Origin: DASWJZ01 sp963792885
GTDB lineage: Bacteria; Pseudomonadota; Alphaproteobacteria; Rhizobiales; Afifellaceae
Assembly: GCA_963792885.1 (NCBI GenBank)
Contig: CAWBXX010000002.1
Span: forward strand, 620,001-684,000
DNA length: 64,000 nt
Direction of reading: 5' to 3'
The position numbers were made by a program, and so were the translations under genes. The stretch's first letter is position 1, and each line of letters begins with the position of its first letter. Below, piece after piece: positions 9,518 through 18,251 of this stretch. The notes beneath the pieces are model-generated. The model was not told the origin of the DNA. It did no database searches and saw nothing but the letters and a program-made list of their open reading frames with translations.

Positions 9518-9682
9518 TCAGGATGCGTCCGCATCGAACGCATTTTGCAGTTGCAAGCATAGGTCCGCCGTCTGGGCCCGTCCAGCGAACCCTGTTGACG
9601 ACGTCCGACTTGGTTCAGAGGTCGTTAGCCGCTGCTCGCGCGCGGTGATCACGGCGACTTTTCCTTCGATGTCGTTCATCAT
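9518..9682 (-). pseudogene. Remnant of a short-chain dehydrogenase/reductase gene (N terminus only)
   Basis: The minus-strand frame begins MMNDIEGKVAVIT, which is the first beta strand of a classical short-chain dehydrogenase, where TGASSGxG should follow. Instead the sequence turns into AREQRLTTSEPSRT and shows no further similarity before a stop at 9518. Thus only the first 13 or so residues look genuine. The fragment starts 30 bases after the stop of the aldo/keto reductase and reads in the same direction, so it is probably the leftover of a third operon gene. It could also be chance, since the match is short. Confidence 0.45.
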
Positions 9683-9712
9683 CGTTTAGTCTCGCCTGGT
9701 ATCGGCGGTCGC

Positions 9713-10705
9713 TCAGCGACCGACCATACGCATCAGGTGTTCCGGGTAACGGTCGCCTTGCACGGCAATCCCGGAGACGGCGCCTTCGATGTCGCGGAGA
9801 TCGTCCGAAGACAGCTCGACCGCCGCCGCGCCGATGTTCTCTTCCAGGCGGTGGAGCTTCGTTGTGCCCGGGATCGGAACGATCCACGGCTTCTGCGCCA
9901 GGAGCCAGGCGAGCGCGATCTGGGCGGGCGTCACCCGTTTCCGGGCGGCGATTTCACCGAGGCGGTCGACCAGCGGCTGGTTCGCTTTGCGCGCCTCAGG
10001 TGTGAAGCGCGGGACCATGTTGCGAAAGTCGGTGCTGACGAACGCCGTGCTTGCGTCGATCGCGCCGGTCAGGAACCCCTTGCCGAGGGGGCTGAAGGGG
10101 ACGAAGCCGATGCCAAGCTCCTCGAGCGTCGGCAGGACCTCCTCTTCCGGCTCGCGCCACCACAGCGAATATTCGCTCTGCACTGCCGCGACCGGCTGCA
10201 CGGCGTGCGCCCGCCGGATCGTCTGCGCGCTCGCTTCGGACATGCCGAAGTGCTTGACCTTGCCTTCCTTGATCAGCTCCTTGACCGCGCCGGCGACGTC
10301 TTCGATCGGCACGTCGAGGTCGACGCGGTGCTGGTAGAAGAGATCGATACGATCGGTCCGAAGCCGCTTGAGCGAAGCGTCCGCGACCTGCCGGATGTGC
10401 TCCGGACGGCTGTTGAGGCCGCTCTGTTTTCCCGTCTCCGGATCGAGATCGAACCCGAATTTCGTGGCGATCACGACCTGATCGCGGATGGTCGCGAGCG
10501 CCTCGCCGACCACCTCCTCGTTTCTGAACGGGCCATAGACCTCCGCCGTGTCGAAGAAGGTGACGCCGCGCTCGACAGCCTCGCGGATCAGCGCGGCGCC
10601 GTCCTTTTTCTCCATCGGCAGCCCGTAAGACTGGCTGATGCCCATGCATCCGAAGCCGATGGCCGATACCTCAAGGCCGCTCTTGCCAAGTTTGCGCTTC
10701 TGCAT
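9713..10705 (-). CDS. Aldo/keto reductase
   Basis: 330 residues forming a complete (alpha/beta)8 barrel of the AKR superfamily. The start MQKRKLGKSGLEVSAIGFGCMG is typical. The catalytic tetrad can be assigned to Asp and Tyr in FFDTAEVYGPF, Lys in ATKFGF and His in FYQHRVD. The C-terminal WIVPIPGTTKLHRLEEN holds the NADPH-contact region. It probably reduces small aldehydes or ketones in the cytoplasm; the substrate is unknown. It follows a cupin gene by 40 bases, and that pair is divergent from a LysR regulator, so control by that regulator is likely. Confidence 0.93.
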   Translation of the reverse strand: MQKRKLGKSGLEVSAIGFGCMGISQSYGLPMEKKDGAALIREAVERGVTFFDTAEVYGPFRNEEVVGEALATIRDQVVIATKFGFDLDPETGKQSGLNSRPEHIRQVADASLKRLRTDRIDLFYQHRVDLDVPIEDVAGAVKELIKEGKVKHFGMSEASAQTIRRAHAVQPVAAVQSEYSLWWREPEEEVLPTLEELGIGFVPFSPLGKGFLTGAIDASTAFVSTDFRNMVPRFTPEARKANQPLVDRLGEIAARKRVTPAQIALAWLLAQKPWIVPIPGTTKLHRLEENIGAAAVELSSDDLRDIEGAVSGIAVQGDRYPEHLMRMVGR

Positions 10706-10745
10706 TTTTGAACTCCTGATTGAATCAGAGTTGCTGGTGCAGCGA

Positions 10746-11141
10746 TCAAGCGCGGTATTGCTCGTCGCTGACCTTCTCCATCCAGTCGGTGCTCTTGCCG
10801 TCGAGCCGTTCCACGATGGCGATGTGCGTCATGGCGGTCGTCGGCGCGGCGCCATGCCAATGCTTCTCTCCTGGCGGAAACCAAATCACGTCACCGGGAC
10901 GAATCTCTTCAATCACGCCGCCCCAACGTTGAGCCCGACCGAGACCGGACGTGACAATCAGCGTTTGGCCGAGTGGATGCGTGTGCCACGCGGTCCGCGA
11001 ACCCGGCTCGAAGGTGACGCGAGCGCCAAAGACACGTGCTGGCTCGGGCGTCTCGATCAGCGGATCGATTCGAACCGCGCCGGTGAAGTAGTCAGCCGGG
11101 CCCTTGCCGGATGGTCGCGAGCCGTTTCGTTTGATGTCCAT
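10746..11141 (-). CDS. Cupin-domain protein ((R)-mandelonitrile lyase-like)
   Basis: 131 residues from the ATG at 11141, which has GAGGAGAG upstream; an in-frame start nine codons earlier is less well placed. A single cupin barrel is visible. Motif 1 is PGSRTAWHTHPLGQTLIV and motif 2 PGDVIWFPPGEKHWHG, together giving three or four histidines that would hold one metal ion. The N-terminal FTGAVRIDPL is shared with small cupins usually found beside aldo/keto reductases and LysR genes. The real substrate is unknown. It is the first gene of a cupin-reductase pair. Confidence 0.85.
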   Translation of the reverse strand: MDIKRNGSRPSGKGPADYFTGAVRIDPLIETPEPARVFGARVTFEPGSRTAWHTHPLGQTLIVTSGLGRAQRWGGVIEEIRPGDVIWFPPGEKHWHGAAPTTAMTHIAIVERLDGKSTDWMEKVSDEQYRA

Positions 11142-11241
11142 CGACGCTCTCCTCGTCGTCCCCGGCAAGCGCGCCCGGCAAACCGCGCTGTAGCCGTCTC
11201 TGCTCCAGATTTAGGCCTGTGCATCTGATGCGACTATCCGG

Positions 11242-11247
11242 TATAAT
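11242..11247 (+). promoter_or_regulatory. Candidate -10 box of the lysR promoter
   Basis: A perfect TATAAT lies 29 bases ahead of the lysR start. No good -35 match sits at the usual distance. The 135-bp divergent region should also hold the promoter of the cupin gene and the LysR binding site, but I could not fix an operator by eye. Confidence 0.4.
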
Positions 11248-11276
11248 TGGCATGGACTTATGAGCAGGATACATGA

Positions 11277-12170
11277 ATGCAGCGCGGAACGCTCGATGAC
11301 CTCGTGGCCTTCGTCGCCGTCGGGCGAGAGCGCAGCTTCACGAAGGCGGCAGCCAAGCTTGGCGTTTCGCAGTCGGCGCTGAGCCACACCATCCGCGAGC
11401 TCGAAGCACGTCTGGGCGTTCGGCTGCTGACTCGGACCACGCGCAGCGTCTCGCCGACGGAAGCAGGCGAGCGACTGCTTCACGCGCTCGGCCCGCGGTT
11501 TGAGGAGATCGACGCCGAGCTTGCGGCCCTAAGTGAGCTTCGCGAAAGACCCGCCGGCACCATCCGGATCACCGCAACCGAGCATGCCGCTGACACGCTG
11601 CTCTGGCCGAAGCTTGCGAATTTCTTGGGCCAGTTCCCGGATATCAAGGTCGAGATTTTCATGGACAACGGATTTATCGACATCGTCGCAGAGCGTTTCG
11701 ACGCCGGCGTGCGCGATGGCGAGCAAGTCGCGAAGGATATGATCGCCGTACGCATCGGACCCGACATGCGCATGGCGGTTGTGGGTGCTCCCTCGTATTT
11801 CAAAAAGCGGTCGGAACCGAAGAGGCCGCAGGACTTGCTCGGTCACGACTGCATCAATTTGCGTCTGCTCACGCATGGCGGGCTCTATGCCTGGGAGTTC
11901 GAAAAAGGCGGCAGAGAGCTCCGGGTACGGGTCGAAGGCAGGCTTACGTTCAACGGCACGGACCAAATGCTCAATGCGGCATTGGCCGGATTCGGCTTGG
12001 CCTATGTGCCGGAGGGCCTGGCGCAACCACACCTCGCCAAAAGACGGCTCATCCGGGTCCTCGATGACTGGTGTCCGGCTTTCCCAGGCTACCACCTCTA
12101 TTACCCGAGCCGCCGGCAACCGACGCCGGCCTTCGCCTTGCTGGTCGACGCGCTGCGCTACCGAGGGTGA
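11277..12170 (+). CDS. LysR-family transcriptional regulator
   Basis: 297 residues, the standard LysR length. The N-terminal winged helix-turn-helix (about 1-65) reads RSFTKAAAKLGVSQSALSHTIRELEARLGVRLLTRTTR. The C-terminal part is the periplasmic-binding-protein-like effector domain, ending with the DWCPAFPGYHLYYPSRRQPTPAF stretch common in the subgroup that controls oxidoreductase genes. It is divergent from the cupin and aldo/keto reductase genes with 135 bases between, the classical layout for a LysR regulator and its target. The effector is unknown. Confidence 0.93.
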   Translation: MQRGTLDDLVAFVAVGRERSFTKAAAKLGVSQSALSHTIRELEARLGVRLLTRTTRSVSPTEAGERLLHALGPRFEEIDAELAALSELRERPAGTIRITATEHAADTLLWPKLANFLGQFPDIKVEIFMDNGFIDIVAERFDAGVRDGEQVAKDMIAVRIGPDMRMAVVGAPSYFKKRSEPKRPQDLLGHDCINLRLLTHGGLYAWEFEKGGRELRVRVEGRLTFNGTDQMLNAALAGFGLAYVPEGLAQPHLAKRRLIRVLDDWCPAFPGYHLYYPSRRQPTPAFALLVDALRYRG

Positions 12171-12232
12171 AACAGAATCCAGAAGTGAAGCGGTCGGCAG
12201 TCACGCAATAGATGGAACGCCTGACCTACGGG

Positions 12233-13801
12233 TCAGCTATCAGCGTCCGCGAGCTTTCTTGCCTGGCCGAACCAGTCTTCGCGCGTCGGGCGTCCGTTCA
12301 TCTTGACGTCGAGCGCCTGCATCGCGTCATCCGCCATCTCGGCAAGCTGGGTGACGTCGAAGATGCCGGCCTTGTTGAGCTCCGCCGCCATTTTCGGCCC
12401 GATGCCGGCGATCTCCGTCAGCTCGTTCGCCATCGCCTGCGTGACGTCGGGCAGGGTTTTGCCGGAGAGCGCCGTGAAGCCGAAGGCGTCGGCGAAGCGC
12501 GCCTCGAATGCCGACGAGTGCTTGCCCTTGCCGTTGATCGGCTTCGCCGCGCGTTCCAGGCTGCCGTTCGAGCCGGCGTGGTGCTTGCGGATGAAGTCGC
12601 GGATGCGCGGCTGGATGTCGGAGCGGTAGCGCGAGCCGTTGAAGACGCCGTAATGGCCGACGCCCTTGGCGAGATAGTGCTGCTTCTTCTCGTAGGTGAG
12701 GTTGGTGCAGAGCGCGTGCGCCGCCTTGGTCTGCCCGACGCCGGAAATGTCGTCGCGCTCGCCCTCGATCGTCAGGAGCGCGGTCCGGCGGATGGCCTCG
12801 GTGCGGACCGGGCGCTCGCGATGCGTCATCTGCCCGTTGGGCAGCTGGTGCTTCACGAAGACGGTCTCGACCGTCTGTAGATAGAACTCGGCGGTCAGAT
12901 CCATCACCGCCAGGTATTCGTCGTAGAACTCCCGGTGCTTCTCCGCCGAGTCGCCGTCGCCGTCGACGAGATGCTGATAGAATTCCTGATGCGCCGTGAC
13001 GTGGCGGTCCATGTTCATGCTCATGAAGCCGGAGAGCTGCAGGAAGCCCGGATAGACTTTTCGCATGAAGCCCGGATGCGGGAACGGCACCGTCATGATG
13101 GTTTGGTTGCGGAACCATGAGGTTCCGCGCGCCTCGGCGAGCTGGTTGACGGCGGTCGGCGCAAGCCGCGTGTCGATCGGTCCGCCCATCAGTGTCATGG
13201 TACACGGAAGATCGGGGTCACCGTCTTCCGACATCAGCGCCACGCTCGCGAGCACCGGCACGGACGGCTGGCAGACCGCCATCACATGCGTCGACGGGCC
13301 GAGGTGGTGATAGATCTCGATCAGGTAGTCGATGTAGTCGTCGAGGTCGAAGGTGCCGTCGGAAACCGGCACCATGCGCGCGTCGGTCCAGTCGGTGATG
13401 AAGACCTCGTGCTCCGGCAGCATGGCTTCCACGGTACCGCGCAGAAGCGTCGCGTAGTGACCGGAGAGCGGTGCGACGATCAGGAGCTTGGGGTCTTCAG
13501 CCGGCTTCTCGAGGTCGCGCCGGAAATGAAGCAGCGAGCAGAAGGGCTTCTCCCACACGACCTCTTCGTGAACGGCGATTGTCTTGCCGTCGATCGTCGT
13601 CTCGGTCAGCCCGAATTCCGGCTTGCCGTAGCGCCGCGTGGTGCGCTCGAAGAGCTCCGCTGCGGCTGCAACGGAACGCCCGAAGGGCGTGTCGGCGAAC
13701 GGATTCAGCGGGTTCTGGAAGGTAAGCTTCGCCGCGTCGGCCATAGCGCGCCAGGGCGCCAGAGCGGCGTGATTCAGCTCGTAAAGCTGGTAGAACGACA
13801 A
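12233..13801 (-). CDS. phaZ: Intracellular polyhydroxybutyrate depolymerase with C-terminal helix-hairpin-helix
   Basis: 522 residues from a TTG start at 13801, chosen because family members begin M-x-YQLYELNHAALAP at exactly this point; the frame is open upstream to 13897 but that part shows no similarity and overlaps a likely promoter. The catalytic domain (about 1-410) has the cysteine nucleophile in VCQPS (C177), an aspartate in ERDDISG and a histidine in GVGHYGVF. It degrades stored polyhydroxybutyrate granules. After a 50-residue linker comes a helix-hairpin-helix module (ELTEIAGIGPKMAAELNKAG, then GRPTREDWFGQARKLA), about 90 residues beyond the usual end of the family. The same module type ends some alphaproteobacterial NuoE and L21 proteins. 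Confidence 0.92.
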   Translation of the reverse strand: MSFYQLYELNHAALAPWRAMADAAKLTFQNPLNPFADTPFGRSVAAAAELFERTTRRYGKPEFGLTETTIDGKTIAVHEEVVWEKPFCSLLHFRRDLEKPAEDPKLLIVAPLSGHYATLLRGTVEAMLPEHEVFITDWTDARMVPVSDGTFDLDDYIDYLIEIYHHLGPSTHVMAVCQPSVPVLASVALMSEDGDPDLPCTMTLMGGPIDTRLAPTAVNQLAEARGTSWFRNQTIMTVPFPHPGFMRKVYPGFLQLSGFMSMNMDRHVTAHQEFYQHLVDGDGDSAEKHREFYDEYLAVMDLTAEFYLQTVETVFVKHQLPNGQMTHRERPVRTEAIRRTALLTIEGERDDISGVGQTKAAHALCTNLTYEKKQHYLAKGVGHYGVFNGSRYRSDIQPRIRDFIRKHHAGSNGSLERAAKPINGKGKHSSAFEARFADAFGFTALSGKTLPDVTQAMANELTEIAGIGPKMAAELNKAGIFDVTQLAEMADDAMQALDVKMNGRPTREDWFGQARKLADADS

Positions 13802-13846
13802 GTGCGGCCCAGCCTTTCCGCGCCCAGTCTTTCCGCGATTGTGCGC

Positions 13847-13864
13847 TGCGGAAAAAATTCCGCA
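13847..13864. promoter_or_regulatory. Inverted repeat in the phaZ leader
   Basis: TGCGGAA and TTCCGCA form a perfect 7-bp inverted repeat around four A residues, 46 bases ahead of the phaZ TTG start. A possible minus-strand promoter, TTGTCA with 17 bases to AGATTT, lies just upstream. The position suits an operator or leader hairpin. PhaR-type regulators of storage genes bind TGC/GCA-rich palindromes, so it is a candidate site, unproven. Confidence 0.35.
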
Positions 13865-13965
13865 CTGCAAATCTAGCGCTTGAAACCTTTCTGACAACCC
13901 CGGATTCCGAAGATTGCCATGATTTCGTTACGAAATGTTAACCGTGCGGACCCCGGAGAGGCGGC

Positions 13966-14781
13966 TCACTCGCCTGTCTGCATGAGGGCCCCATCGATGC
14001 GGGCGGAGCGAAGAAGTAGCCCGAAAGCCGCAGACGCGGCGGCTAGATAGACGAGATTGAGAAGAAGTGCTGCGAGCATATCGCGCACATCAAAGCGGTG
14101 CTCCAATACCAGCGCCCTCAGCCCCTCGAAGACATGCGTCGGCGGCAGCGCCAGCGACACCCATTGCAGCCAATCCGGCAGGGTGGAGACCGGGTAGTAG
14201 ACGCAGCAGAGCGGCAGGAGGATGAAGGTCATCGACCACGCGAGCCCCTCCGCGCCGAGCCCCTTCTTCAGAACCAACCCGGCCGAGACGAGCCCGAACG
14301 CCCAGCTCGTGAGGATCAGGTTGGCGAAGAAGGCGGGAACTGCGAGGCCGAGCGCCCAGAAGTTGAAGCCGAAGAAGATGAGCGCGAGGATGGTGACGGG
14401 CACGAGCCCGATCAGCACACGCACCACGCTCATCGTCATTAGCGCGGCGATCAGCTCGAAGGGGCGGAGCGGCGTCATCATCAGATTGCCGAGGTTGCGC
14501 GACCAAATCTCCTCCAGGAACGAGATCGAGAAGCCGAGCTGCCCGCGAAAGAGGATGTCCCAGAGAAGCACTGCACCGATGAAGGCGCCGCCCGCCTGCG
14601 CAGCGATCCCAGTCCTGCTGACGAGGTAGGTCTGTAGGAACCCCCACATCAGCATCTGCACGGCCGGCCAGTAGATCAGGTCGGCGATGCGCGGCCACGA
14701 ATAGCGCAGGAGATACCAATAGCGCAGCACCATCGCCGCGACGCGGCGGAACGACACGGCGCGGTAACGGGCGTCGCTCAT
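13966..14781 (-). CDS. ABC-2 type transporter permease
   Basis: 271 residues with six predicted membrane segments and the ABC-2 export permease pattern (DLIYWPAVQMLMWGF near the start, VYYPVSTLPDWLQWVSLALPPTHVFEGLR near the end). Its start overlaps the stop of the ATPase gene by four bases (ATGA), so translation is coupled. The two together would make one exporter, two copies of each subunit, in the inner membrane. The substrate cannot be told; related systems move drugs, lipids or polysaccharides. Confidence 0.9.
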   Translation of the reverse strand: MSDARYRAVSFRRVAAMVLRYWYLLRYSWPRIADLIYWPAVQMLMWGFLQTYLVSRTGIAAQAGGAFIGAVLLWDILFRGQLGFSISFLEEIWSRNLGNLMMTPLRPFELIAALMTMSVVRVLIGLVPVTILALIFFGFNFWALGLAVPAFFANLILTSWAFGLVSAGLVLKKGLGAEGLAWSMTFILLPLCCVYYPVSTLPDWLQWVSLALPPTHVFEGLRALVLEHRFDVRDMLAALLLNLVYLAAASAAFGLLLRSARIDGALMQTGE

Positions 14782-15554
14782 TCCGTGAACTCGTGCCCGG
14801 TCTCGTGGCGCCTGCGGTCGCGCGCGACGTCGAGAAACACCTCCTCCATCGTCTCCCGCCCGTAGCGCGCGATGAGGTCGGCGGGGCCGCCGCGGTCGAC
14901 GATCTTGCCGGCCTTCATCATCAGCACGTCGTCGCAGAGCCGCTCCACCTCCGGCATGTTGTGCGAGGCGAGCAGAATGGCGGCGTTCCGCTCGCGCCGA
15001 TAGCGCTCGAGGTGCGAGCGCACCCAGTCCGCCGTGTCTGGGTCGAGCGAGGCGGTCGGCTCGTCGAGGAGGAGCACGTCGGGAATGTTGACGAGCGACT
15101 TCGCGAGCGCCACCCGCGTCTTCTGCCCGGAAGAAAGCTCGCCGGAGGGCCGGTCGAGCAGCTGCGTCAGATCGAGCTCGGAGGCGAGCTGATCGATCCG
15201 CTCCGCGAGGTCGAAAACGCCGTAAAGCGCGCCGAAGACCTTGAGGTTCTGCCTGACCGTCAGTCGCTTCGGCATCTCTACGTAGGGGCTCTCGAAATTG
15301 ATGCGGTGCAACGCCTTGTGGCGGTCGCGCGCCATGTCGACGCCGAGCACATTGGCGGTGCCTGCGGTCGGCAGCACGAGGCCCATGATCATTGCGACCG
15401 TCGTGGTCTTGCCGGCGCCGTTTCCGCCGAGGAGGCCGACGATCGCTCCGCGCGGCACGGAAAAGTCGATTCCGTCAACGGCCTTCACGTCGCGATAGGT
15501 CTTGACGAGGCCGGAGACGGCGATAGCGGGAACTTCCGCGCGCATTCCGATCAC
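14778..15554 (-). CDS. ABC transporter ATP-binding protein
   Basis: 258 residues. Walker A is GGNGAGKTTTV, the signature LSSGQKTRVALAK, Walker B VLLLDEPTASLDP and the switch histidine is in LLASHNMPEVE. This is the ATPase of an ABC-2 exporter, coupled to the permease gene by a four-base overlap. I kept the GTG start at 15554 because AAGG sits six bases before it; an ATG three codons later (15545) is the alternative. It is divergent from maeB. Confidence 0.92.
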   Translation of the reverse strand: MIGMRAEVPAIAVSGLVKTYRDVKAVDGIDFSVPRGAIVGLLGGNGAGKTTTVAMIMGLVLPTAGTANVLGVDMARDRHKALHRINFESPYVEMPKRLTVRQNLKVFGALYGVFDLAERIDQLASELDLTQLLDRPSGELSSGQKTRVALAKSLVNIPDVLLLDEPTASLDPDTADWVRSHLERYRRERNAAILLASHNMPEVERLCDDVLMMKAGKIVDRGGPADLIARYGRETMEEVFLDVARDRRRHETGHEFTE

Positions 15555-15657
15555 ATAGAGCCTTCATGCCCGCCGGGCCAGTGGCGGTGCTGCAACGTCT
15601 TGTGGCCGTTGCGACGGGCCCTTAAAGGTCTGGCAAGACAGGGAGGAAAGTACCGGC

Positions 15658-17937
15658 ATGTCGGACGACAAAGGCGCGAGGGGGACCATTTCGGTCACCG
15701 ACCAGGAGGCGCTTGAATTTCACTCGCGGGGGCGGCCGGGAAAGATCGAGATCATCCCCACCAAGCCCATGGCGACGCAGCGCGACCTGTCGCTCGCGTA
15801 TTCTCCCGGCGTCGCCGTCCCGGTGAAGCACATCGCGAAGGATCCAAACGCCGCTTTCGACTATACGGCGCGCGGCAACCTCGTCGCCGTCATCTCGAAC
15901 GGCACCGCGATCCTCGGGCTCGGCAATCTCGGCGCGCTGGCTTCGAAGCCGGTGATGGAAGGCAAGGCGGTGCTCTTCAAGCGCTTCGCCGACATCGACT
16001 CGATCGACCTCGAGGTGGACACGGAGGATGTCGACGAGTTCGTCAACGCGGTGCGCTATCTCGGCCCTTCCTTCGGCGGCATCAATCTTGAGGATATCCG
16101 CGCGCCCGACTGCTTCGTCATCGAAAGCCGGCTGCGCGAGATCATGGACATCCCGGTATTCCATGACGACCAGCACGGCACCGCGATCATCTCGCTCGCC
16201 GGGCTGATCAACGCCCTGCAGCTGACCGGCCGCGACATCGCGACGACGAAGCTCGTCTGCAACGGCGCCGGCGCGGCGGCGATCGCCTGCGTGGAGCTCG
16301 CGAAGGCCTACGGCATGTCGCCCGACAACGTCATCGTCTGCGACACCAAGGGCGTGGTCTACAAGGGCCGCACCGAAGGTATGAACCAGTGGAAGTCGGC
16401 GCATGCGGTAGAGACCAAGCTGCGCACGCTGGAAGAGGCCATGCGCGGCGCCGACATCGCCTTCGGCCTTTCGGTGAAAGGCGCCTATTCGCGCGACATG
16501 GTCGCATCGATGGCGAAGAACCCGATCATCTTCGCCATGGCCAATCCCGATCCCGAGATCACGCCGGAAGACGTCGCCGAGGTGCGTGGCGACGCGATCG
16601 TTGCCACCGGTCGCTCCGACTATTCGAACCAGGTGAACAACGTCCTCGGCTTCCCTTACATCTTCCGCGGCGCGCTCGACGTGCGCGCCACGACGATCAA
16701 CGAGGCGATGAAGCTCGCTGCCGCGGAAGCGCTCGCCGCGCTCGCGCGCGAGGATGTGCCCGACGAGGTGGCTGCCGCCTACCAGGGCAACCGTCCGCGT
16801 TTCGGCTCCAACTACATCATCCCTGTTCCCTTCGACCCGCGACTCATCTCCGCCATTCCACCCGCCGTCGCGCAAGCGGCGATCGATTCCGGCGTGGCGC
16901 GGCGTCCGATTGCCGACATGGAAGCCTACGGCCTGCAGCTCTCCGCGCGGCGCGATCCGGTCGCCGCTACGCTCGCCACGATCACCGCCCATGTGCGCCG
17001 CAATCCAAAGCGCGTCGTGTTCGCGGAGGGCGAGGAGGAGCACGTGATCCGCGCGGCGGTGAGCTTCGTCAACAGCCGGCTCGGCACGGCCATCCTCGTT
17101 GGGCGCGAGGACCTGGTGAAGGCTCAGGCTGCGGAGGGCGGCATTGAGCTGAAGAGCGGCATCGAGATCATGAATGCACGGCTCTCCACGCGCCGCGACG
17201 ACTACGCAAACTACCTTTACAAGCGGCTGCAGCGGAAGGGCTTCCTCTATCGCGACTGCGTGCGGCTTGCCAATACCGACCGCAACCACTTCGCCGCCTG
17301 CATGGTGGCGCTTGGCGATGCCGACGCGCTCGTCACCGGCGCGACGCGCAATTATCCGGCGGTGTTCAAGGACATGCGGCGCTGCATCGAGGCCAAGCCC
17401 GGCCATCACATCATCGGCGTCTCCGTTGCGCTCTGCCGTGGCCGCACGGTTCTGATCGCCGACACGGCGGTGCACGATCAGCCGGATGCGGATCAGCTCG
17501 CCGATATTGCGGTTGAGGCGGCGGGGGTCGCCAGGCGGCTGGGCTTCGATCCGCGCGTGGCCATGCTCGCGTATTCGACATTCGGCGAGCCGACCGGCGA
17601 GCGCGCCGACAAGGTGCGCGAGGCTGTCAGGATACTCGACGGCCGCGACGTCGATTTCGAATATGATGGCGAGATGGGCGCCGACGTCGCGCTCAATCCG
17701 AGCGTGATGGCGACCTATCCGTTCTGCCGTCTCTCCGGCCCCGCCAATGTGCTCGTCATGCCCGCCAGGCACTCCGCGGCGATATCGACCAACCTGCTGC
17801 ATGAGCTCGGCGGCTCGACCGTGCTCGGGCCGCTTCTCGTCGGGTTCAAGAGCTCGGTGCAGATCCTGTCGATCTCGGCGCGCGATTCCGACATCGTCAA
17901 CATGGCGGCGCTTGCCGCCTTCAACATCAGCGGGTGA
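15658..17937 (+). CDS. maeB: NADP-dependent malic enzyme with phosphotransacetylase-like domain
   Basis: 759 residues. The malic enzyme part (about 1-430) has the tyrosine of SLAYSPGVA, the metal site in FHDDQHGTA and the NADP fold CNGAGAAAIAC. The C-terminal 320 residues are a phosphate acetyltransferase-like domain (KRVVFAEGEEEHVIRAA) that is thought to be regulatory in the MaeB family. The enzyme decarboxylates malate to pyruvate, giving NADPH, and is needed in many Rhizobiales for growth on C4 acids. A strong ribosome-binding site (GGGAGGAAAG) precedes the ATG. The gene is alone on its strand here. Full length. Confidence 0.97.
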   Translation: MSDDKGARGTISVTDQEALEFHSRGRPGKIEIIPTKPMATQRDLSLAYSPGVAVPVKHIAKDPNAAFDYTARGNLVAVISNGTAILGLGNLGALASKPVMEGKAVLFKRFADIDSIDLEVDTEDVDEFVNAVRYLGPSFGGINLEDIRAPDCFVIESRLREIMDIPVFHDDQHGTAIISLAGLINALQLTGRDIATTKLVCNGAGAAAIACVELAKAYGMSPDNVIVCDTKGVVYKGRTEGMNQWKSAHAVETKLRTLEEAMRGADIAFGLSVKGAYSRDMVASMAKNPIIFAMANPDPEITPEDVAEVRGDAIVATGRSDYSNQVNNVLGFPYIFRGALDVRATTINEAMKLAAAEALAALAREDVPDEVAAAYQGNRPRFGSNYIIPVPFDPRLISAIPPAVAQAAIDSGVARRPIADMEAYGLQLSARRDPVAATLATITAHVRRNPKRVVFAEGEEEHVIRAAVSFVNSRLGTAILVGREDLVKAQAAEGGIELKSGIEIMNARLSTRRDDYANYLYKRLQRKGFLYRDCVRLANTDRNHFAACMVALGDADALVTGATRNYPAVFKDMRRCIEAKPGHHIIGVSVALCRGRTVLIADTAVHDQPDADQLADIAVEAAGVARRLGFDPRVAMLAYSTFGEPTGERADKVREAVRILDGRDVDFEYDGEMGADVALNPSVMATYPFCRLSGPANVLVMPARHSAAISTNLLHELGGSTVLGPLLVGFKSSVQILSISARDSDIVNMAALAAFNISG

Positions 17938-18251
17938 GGGAAGGGCGCGGATGTTCCGCGCTGTCATGGCTCTGCGTTGCCTCACGAAACCACGATTGTA
18001 TTGCGTGTGGAAATTCCGCTAGCTTCAACGCATGTCTGATCGGCCTCTCCGCAAACCTGGTTACGACAATTGCGACGGCGACGCTTGTCGCAGCTCTTCG
18101 CTGCGCCGCGCGTCGAAGGCGCAATTCTGGTATCCGTGCTCGGTTTGTTGAGCTGGAGCGCGCCTTCGCGGCCCGCCTCCCTTTAGCGATCCGCGGTCAC
18201 CGCGCTGCGCGCCGTCTTCGACGTCTCTGCGACTGAGGCCGAGCCTGCTCG
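17938..18251. other. Intergenic region between maeB and ptsH
   Basis: 314 bases between two convergent genes. I see no convincing gene. A minus-strand open frame (17927-18124) contains VTRFAERPIRHAL, faintly like the end of an acyltransferase-3 protein, but it has no start and runs into maeB. A 39-codon plus-strand frame at about 18031 is cysteine-rich but has no ribosome-binding site I trust. No clear terminator is visible. Confidence 0.5.

Noticed and set aside
13802..13897. Earlier TTG start for phaZ at 13897
   Set aside because: The added 32 residues lack family similarity and cover a probable promoter and an inverted repeat; family members begin at the YQLYELNHA segment.
15622..17985. 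787-residue open frame opposite maeB
   Set aside because: It mirrors maeB exactly and consists of the arginine- and histidine-rich translation expected from the opposite strand of a GC-rich gene; no domain is recognisable.
17927..18124. Remnant of an acyltransferase gene in the maeB-ptsH gap
   Set aside because: Only a short VTRFAERPIRHAL stretch resembles that family; there is no start and the frame runs into maeB, so chance is as likely.
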